DNA of 64,000 nt from Elephas maximus indicus (lineage: Eukaryota > Chordata > Mammalia > Proboscidea > Elephantidae): positions 208,097,293 to 208,161,292 of the forward strand of contig NC_064819.1 of assembly GCF_024166365.1 (NCBI RefSeq), written 5' to 3'. A program made the translations under genes and the position numbers. This document shows, in pieces, positions 59,845-64,000 of the stretch. The notes under the pieces are model-generated. The model was not told the DNA's origin. It searched no databases and saw only the letters and a list, made by a program, of their open reading frames with translations. Numbering within the stretch: position 1 is the stretch's first letter; the number at the start of each line of letters is the position of its first letter.

Positions 59845-61296
59845 ATACCCATTAGGATGGCTATAATCAAAAAACCAGATAATAACTAGTGTTGATGAGG
59901 ATAGAGACAAATCAGAACACTCACACCCTGTTGGTTGGGAATGTAAAATGGCAGTTTCTCAAAAAGTTAAATATAGAGTTACCATCGGCCCCGTAATTCC
60001 ATGCCTAGGTACCCACCCAAGAAAAAATGAAAGCATGTGTCCATGTAAAATCTGGTACATGAATGGTCATGTTGTTATTGTTGTTAGGTGCCGTCAAATT
60101 GTTTCAGACTCATAGTGACCCTATGTACAACATAACAAAACACTGCCCGGTCCTGTGCCATCAGCACAATCGTTGTTATGCTTGAGGCCCATTGTTTTCG
60201 CCACTGTGTCAATGTATCTCATTGGGGGTTTTCCTTTTTTCACTGACCCTCTACTTTATCAAGCATGATGTCCTCCTTCTCCAGGGACTGATCCCTCCTG
60301 CTAACATGTTCAGTGTACGTCAGATGTAATCTCACCATCCTTGCTTCTAAGAAGCATTCTGGTTGTACTTCTCTCAAGACAGATTTGTTTGTTCTTTTGG
60401 CAGTCCATTGTATATTCAATATTCTTCACCAACACCATAATTCAAAGGCATTCATTCCTCTTTGGTCTCCCTTATTCATTGTCCAGCTTTTGCATGCATA
60501 TGACGCAAATGAAAACACCATGGCTTAGGTCAGGTGCACCTTAGTCGTCAAGGTGACATCTTCACTTTTCAACACTTTAAAGAGGTCCTTTGCAGCAGAT
60601 TTGCCCAAAGCAATGCATCCTTCAGTTTCTTGACTGCTGCTTCCATGGGTGCTGATTGTGGATCCATGTAAAGTGAAATCCTTGACAACTTCGATTCTCT
60701 CTCTGTTTATCGTGTGTTGCTTATTGGTCCAGCTGTGAGGATTTTTGTTTTCTTTATGTTGAAGTGTAATCCATACCGAAGGCTGTGGTCTTTGATCTTC
60801 CTCAGTTAAGTGGTTCAAGTCCTCTTCACTTTCAGCAAGCAAGGTTGTATCATCTGCATAATGCATGTTGTTAACGGGTCTTCCTCCAATCCTGATGGTC
60901 ATAGCATTATTCATAATAGCTAAAAAGTGGAAATGACCTAATGTCCATCAACTGATGAATGGATAAGCAAAATGTGGTAGACCCATATAATGGAATATTA
61001 TTCTCCCATAAAAAGGAATGCTACCGTATGGATGAGCCTTGAAAACAATATGCTAAGGGAAAGAAACCTGTCACAAAAGACCTTATGTTGTATGATTTCA
61101 TTTATATGAGAAATCCACAATATGCAAATATAGAGACAAAGTAGATTAGTGGCTGCCTAGGGCTGGGGGGATTGGGAAATGATAGCTAAAGGGTATGGCG
61201 TTTATTTTGGTGGCGGGGGGGTGATGAAAATATTCCAAAATTGATCCGGGCAATGGTTGCTTAACTGTGAGTATACTAAAAACCAGTGGTACACTT
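59845..61296 (+). mobile_element. Ancient L1 3' end split by an RTE
   Basis: ATTAGGATGGCTATAATCAA and CACCCTGTTGGTTGGGAATG lie before the RTE. Sequence resumes with AGCATTATTCATAATAGCTA and runs to AAACCAGTGGTACACTTAAA. Confidence 0.9.
60071..60894 (-). mobile_element. RTE (BovB-type) LINE with 8-bp TSD
   Basis: A 5'-truncated reverse-strand RTE of 824 bp, from GTTGTTAGGTGCCGTCAAAT to GTTAACGGGTCTTCCTCCAA, flanked by ATGGTCAT at 60,063-60,070 and 60,895-60,902. The encoded strand holds NMHYADDTTLLAESEEDLN, so the YADD box is intact here. About 129 codons are open before frame damage. Confidence 0.95.
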
Positions 61297-61477
61297 AAAA
61301 CCCATTGCTATCTAGCCGATTCTGACTCAGTGACCCTGTAGGGCACGGTAGAACCGTCCCATAGGATTTCCAAGGCTGTAAACTTTACAGGAGCAGACTG
61401 CCCGATCTTTCTTCTGCGGAGCAAAGCCACCCTACTTTAACAGCCGAGCATTTAACCACTGCACCACCAGGGCTCCT
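61297..61477 (-). mobile_element. AfroSINE
   Basis: AAAACCCATTGCTATCTAGC tail complement to CACTGCACCACCAGGGCTCC head complement. Confidence 0.93.
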
Positions 61478-61999
61478 TGAACGGCACACTTAGCTTGCAA
61501 ATTGTATGGTATGTGAATTATATCTCAATAAACGTTTTTTTTAAACGTTAGGAAAAAAAAAGAATAAAAACACCAGGCTGCGGCAGCTTTCCCCATCTCC
61601 ACCCCCACCTAGACTGCTAAGTGGTCTAATGGCTCAAAGGGTTTGGAGTAATTCGGGGGGAGGTCAAGAAACCAAGGCACTTCAAGATCCTCCAGGCCTC
61701 ACTGTAGCCCAATCTACCCTCTCTGCCTTGAAGGTGGCGTGGAACCTAGGCCATCTTCTCGGTGCGAGTGGGGCCACTACACTGCTGCCAAGACCAGAGT
61801 CGGCAGGTACAGCCCACCCTAGGACCTCGGAGAACAGGCTTCTTCTCACCATTCACTGCCGGCCTCACAGAGCCACCCAGGAGGGCCAAGTCCCCGGGAA
61901 TTAGAGCGTTTGCAGAATTCACTCTCAGCGCGCGTGGGGCCTTGGGTGAGGCTCCTGAACCGGTCACCCCAGAATACCCGCCAGCCTGCTGCTCTGTCC

Positions 62000-63060
62000 T
62001 CCACCCACGGCTCCTCACTGTGTAAACCTCTCCGTGCGGGTTAATTAAAACAAGGGCAGGGCGAGAGGGACCCCTAAGGAACGCCTTGCTGAAGCGGACG
62101 TGCAAGCCGGTCTCCGAGCTCGGGTCTGTTTCCCGACCCTTGACTGAGGGCCCTAAGGAGGCGACCTAGCAGGTGGGCGCACGGTCCTGGCCGGAGCCTC
62201 CTGGGGTCCGGAGCCGGGCCCCCTCGCGGTGGCAGCGCCCCCGCCCGGCCAGGCCCAGGCTGCCCTGAGCTCTGGTCTCCCGCACTGCGTAGAGGAGGCG
62301 CGTTCGCGGGCGGGGGCGGGGACTCCAGGGCTCCACCGCCTGGGCGCGGCGCGCACGCAGCGGGGCGGCCCCACAGCGACCCAGGCCGGGGCGACGCTAG
62401 GTGCTGGCCTTACCCGCGCACCTCGCCTGGCTCTTTCCTCCGCGTGTCGGCGCCGCCCATGGCCGAGGTGCCCGAGCCCGACGCTGGGGCCGCCGACGGC
62501 GCGGCGGCTGGAGCCCTGGAGACGCCGGGTTGGGAAGCCCCGGAGGACGCGGGCCCCCAGGTAGGCGCCGCCGGCGGGCGCGAAGGGTGCAGGCCCAGCG
62601 GGGTGGGATGGGATGGAGGGGGAGGCCAGGCCGCCTTCCGACTGATCTGCAGCAAGGCCGGGAAGTCTTACAGATTTAGGTGAAAAAGTACACTTCTCAG
62701 AATGGCCAGAGCCCCTCTCTGTTCCCGCAGCAACAGGGAAGTTCAGTTGTTTCGCCTTGGCCCTAGGTATCGCCCATGCCTCAGTTTGTTTTCTTTGAGG
62801 TTAAAAACAAGGAAAAAAAAAAAAAAAAAGGAATCTCTCACCTTCTGGAACCCGCAGTGGGGCTCTCCGTGCTCAGGGGCATAATACTTGCTCGTTTTTA
62901 ACGTGAGCTGAGTCCGGCCCCTGGGAAGGTGGAGCTCCGGCCGCCGACGTCTCACCCCCGAGGCTGGGACGCGCAGGGGAGAGGCCCTCCGCACCCTACA
63001 GAGCCAGTACCTCGGGCTGGACCCCGGGGCTGGTCGGCTCCGGGTGGACCCGAGCTTAAG
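62000..63060 (+). promoter_or_regulatory. HEBP2 CpG-island promoter
   Basis: GC-rich, CpG-dense block in an otherwise AT-rich window, covering the upstream region, exon 1 and the start of intron 1. Overlapping GC boxes (GGGCGGGGGCGGGGAC) lie at 62,308-62,323, about 140 bp before the start codon. No TATA box is evident. This is typical of a broadly expressed gene with dispersed initiation. Confidence 0.85.
62459..62560 (+). CDS. HEBP2: HEBP2 coding exon 1
   Basis: Encodes the first 34 residues (MAEVPEPDAGAADGAAAG..., ending EAPEDAGPQ) of haem-binding protein 2 (SOUL family), close to the human start (MAEPLQPDPGAAEDAAAQ). The ATG has G at +4 but C at -3, a middling context. The donor is GTAGGC at 62,561, phase 0. 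The family binds haem or porphyrins through a distorted beta-barrel; human HEBP2 (205 residues) is also linked to mitochondrial permeability and cell death through binding BCL-XL. The Ala/Pro-rich leader encoded here precedes the folded domain and varies between species. Confidence 0.95.
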
Positions 63061-63133
63061 ATAATTGTGTTGTTGCATCTCACACTCTGCCCTCTGAGAG
63101 CTGCTTCCCGAAGTTTTCTCTGTTCCACTTTAG
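62561..63133 (+). other. HEBP2 intron 1
   Basis: 573 bp, phase 0, mostly within the CpG island. An A run is at 62,813-62,829. The pyrimidine tract TTTTCTCTGTTCCACTTTAG ends it. Confidence 0.93.
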
Positions 63134-63269
63134 CCCGGAAGTTATGAGATCCGACACTACGGACGAGCCAAGTGGGTCAGCACGTCCGTTGAATCCACGG
63201 ACTGGGATTCAGCCATCCAGACTGGCTTTACAAAACTGAACAGCTACATTGAAGGCAAAAACGAGAAAG
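63134..63269 (+). CDS. HEBP2: HEBP2 coding exon 2
   Basis: Encodes 45 residues and one base of a split codon: PGSYEIRHYGRAKWVSTSVE at the start and LNSYIEGKNEK at the end. The YEIRHY-type motif opens the SOUL fold. Almost every residue matches the recalled human protein. The donor GTAAAA at 63,270 leaves phase 1. Confidence 0.96.
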
Positions 63270-63960
63270 GTAAAAGCCATTGACCTTGTAATTACGTATT
63301 TTGTAATTGTGGTCAAGTCCCTTGGTTTATTAATGAGTCTTAGCTTATTAAAGAACTCTCCTTAATAATAGAAAAATAGCCAGATTATCAAAGGCTTTAT
63401 GTTTCAAAATATTGACTCTCCAGAGGACCCGCAGCTCCGGCTAGAGTAGGGTAGTACTCTTCAGCCTCTATTCTTCTCTGTGTTCCTGGTCGATGAATTT
63501 GGGCTCTGTGTGACTTTGAGTCCTTTTTATTGGCTAATGCTTCTAGAGATAATTTGGTGACTGAGGCAGGAGATCGGGAGTTTCAGAATATAGGTTCAGC
63601 TCCTGGCTCTGTTGCTATTTATATTTGAACGAGTCACTTAGCTTATGGGCTTTAGTTTCTGAATCATAAAAAAAAATAAGACTAGACCACGTGACCTCTA
63701 GACTCTCTTCTATTCCTAAAACTGTACAATCTATTAACAAGAAATATCAATAGCACCGGAAGTGTTTAATGGGATCTGTGGATAATTGACAAATATTGGC
63801 CTTAGTTTTTAGAGGTGAACATTTTCTTAAAGGAAATAATTGCATCAATATGTAAATCAAGAAAGTCAGATCAAAAAATAGGTTAAATGAAAGTAGTCAT
63901 AAAAACACTAAATGTGTTTTCATTCTCTCCTTTGTATTTAAATATGTTTTTATGACACAG
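63270..63960 (+). other. HEBP2 intron 2
   Basis: 691 bp, phase 1, ending TTATGACACAG. A probable MIR remnant lies at 63,595-63,695 (GGCTCTGTTGCTATTTATAT). Confidence 0.9.
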
Positions 63961-64000
63961 AGATGAAAATAAAGATGACGGCTCCAGTGACAAGCTACGT
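63961..64000 (+). CDS. HEBP2: HEBP2 coding exon 3, partial
   Basis: The first 40 bases of the third coding exon complete the split Glu codon and encode MKIKMTAPVTSY, the conserved MTxPV core of SOUL proteins. It runs off the window edge. Confidence 0.95.

Noticed and set aside
62153-62679. Several long open frames on both strands in the CpG island
   Set aside because: High GC removes stop codons by chance; only the HEBP2 frame from 62,459 has a recognised protein and splice signals.

Overview
This is vertebrate nuclear DNA from a placental mammal of the Afrotheria, most likely an elephant. The evidence is about twenty copies of the AfroSINE family (tRNA-headed, ending in a block related to GACTCATAGCGACCCTAT), an RTE/BovB-type LINE ending in the same block, and an L1 lineage with a roughly 1 kb 3'UTR that I associate with elephant. 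The species call rests on recognition, not on a search.

Three host protein genes lie on the + strand, in the order known from human chromosome 6q23-q24. (1) Positions 1-~13,310 hold the 3' end of ARFGEF3 (BIG3/KIAA1244): one large penultimate coding exon (1325-2534), the terminal coding exon (4499-4690), and what looks like an 8.6 kb 3'UTR ending near an AATAAA at 13,290. (2) SMIM28, a small single-pass membrane protein, has two coding exons (42,840-42,950 and 47,372-47,758). (3) The 5' half of HEBP2 (SOUL haem-binding protein) begins in a GC-rich, CpG-island-like promoter; exons 1 and 2 are complete and exon 3 runs off the right edge. The three genes are independent. They share synteny, not a pathway.

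The 29 kb between ARFGEF3 and SMIM28 is AT-rich and mostly transposable elements: an older elephant-type L1 (19.9-24.4 kb) holding nested SINEs, a nested L1 3' end and a 92-bp tandem duplication; a fragmented ancient L1 (about 27.3-31.7 kb) carrying an LTR, SINEs, an RTE piece and MER20; two RTE 3' ends in tandem (32.5-34.4 kb); and a comparatively young L1 (34.5-38.4 kb) with a clear target-site duplication and an apparent 3' transduction. LINE2, MaLR-like solo LTRs, MIRs and hAT (MER5/MER20) fossils fill the rest. Between SMIM28 and HEBP2 lie more hAT and LTR fossils and several L1 3' ends with nested AfroSINE and RTE insertions.

I see no new enzymatic or defence system. The most unusual structures are: a nearly perfect 114-bp inverted repeat with a 14-nt loop in the last ARFGEF3 intron; the L1 3' transduction bracketed by one target-site duplication; an inverted repeat of about 61 bp bracketing an RTE/L1 composite inside the SMIM28 intron; and a 47-bp SINE fragment holding only the tRNA-like 5' part between direct repeats.
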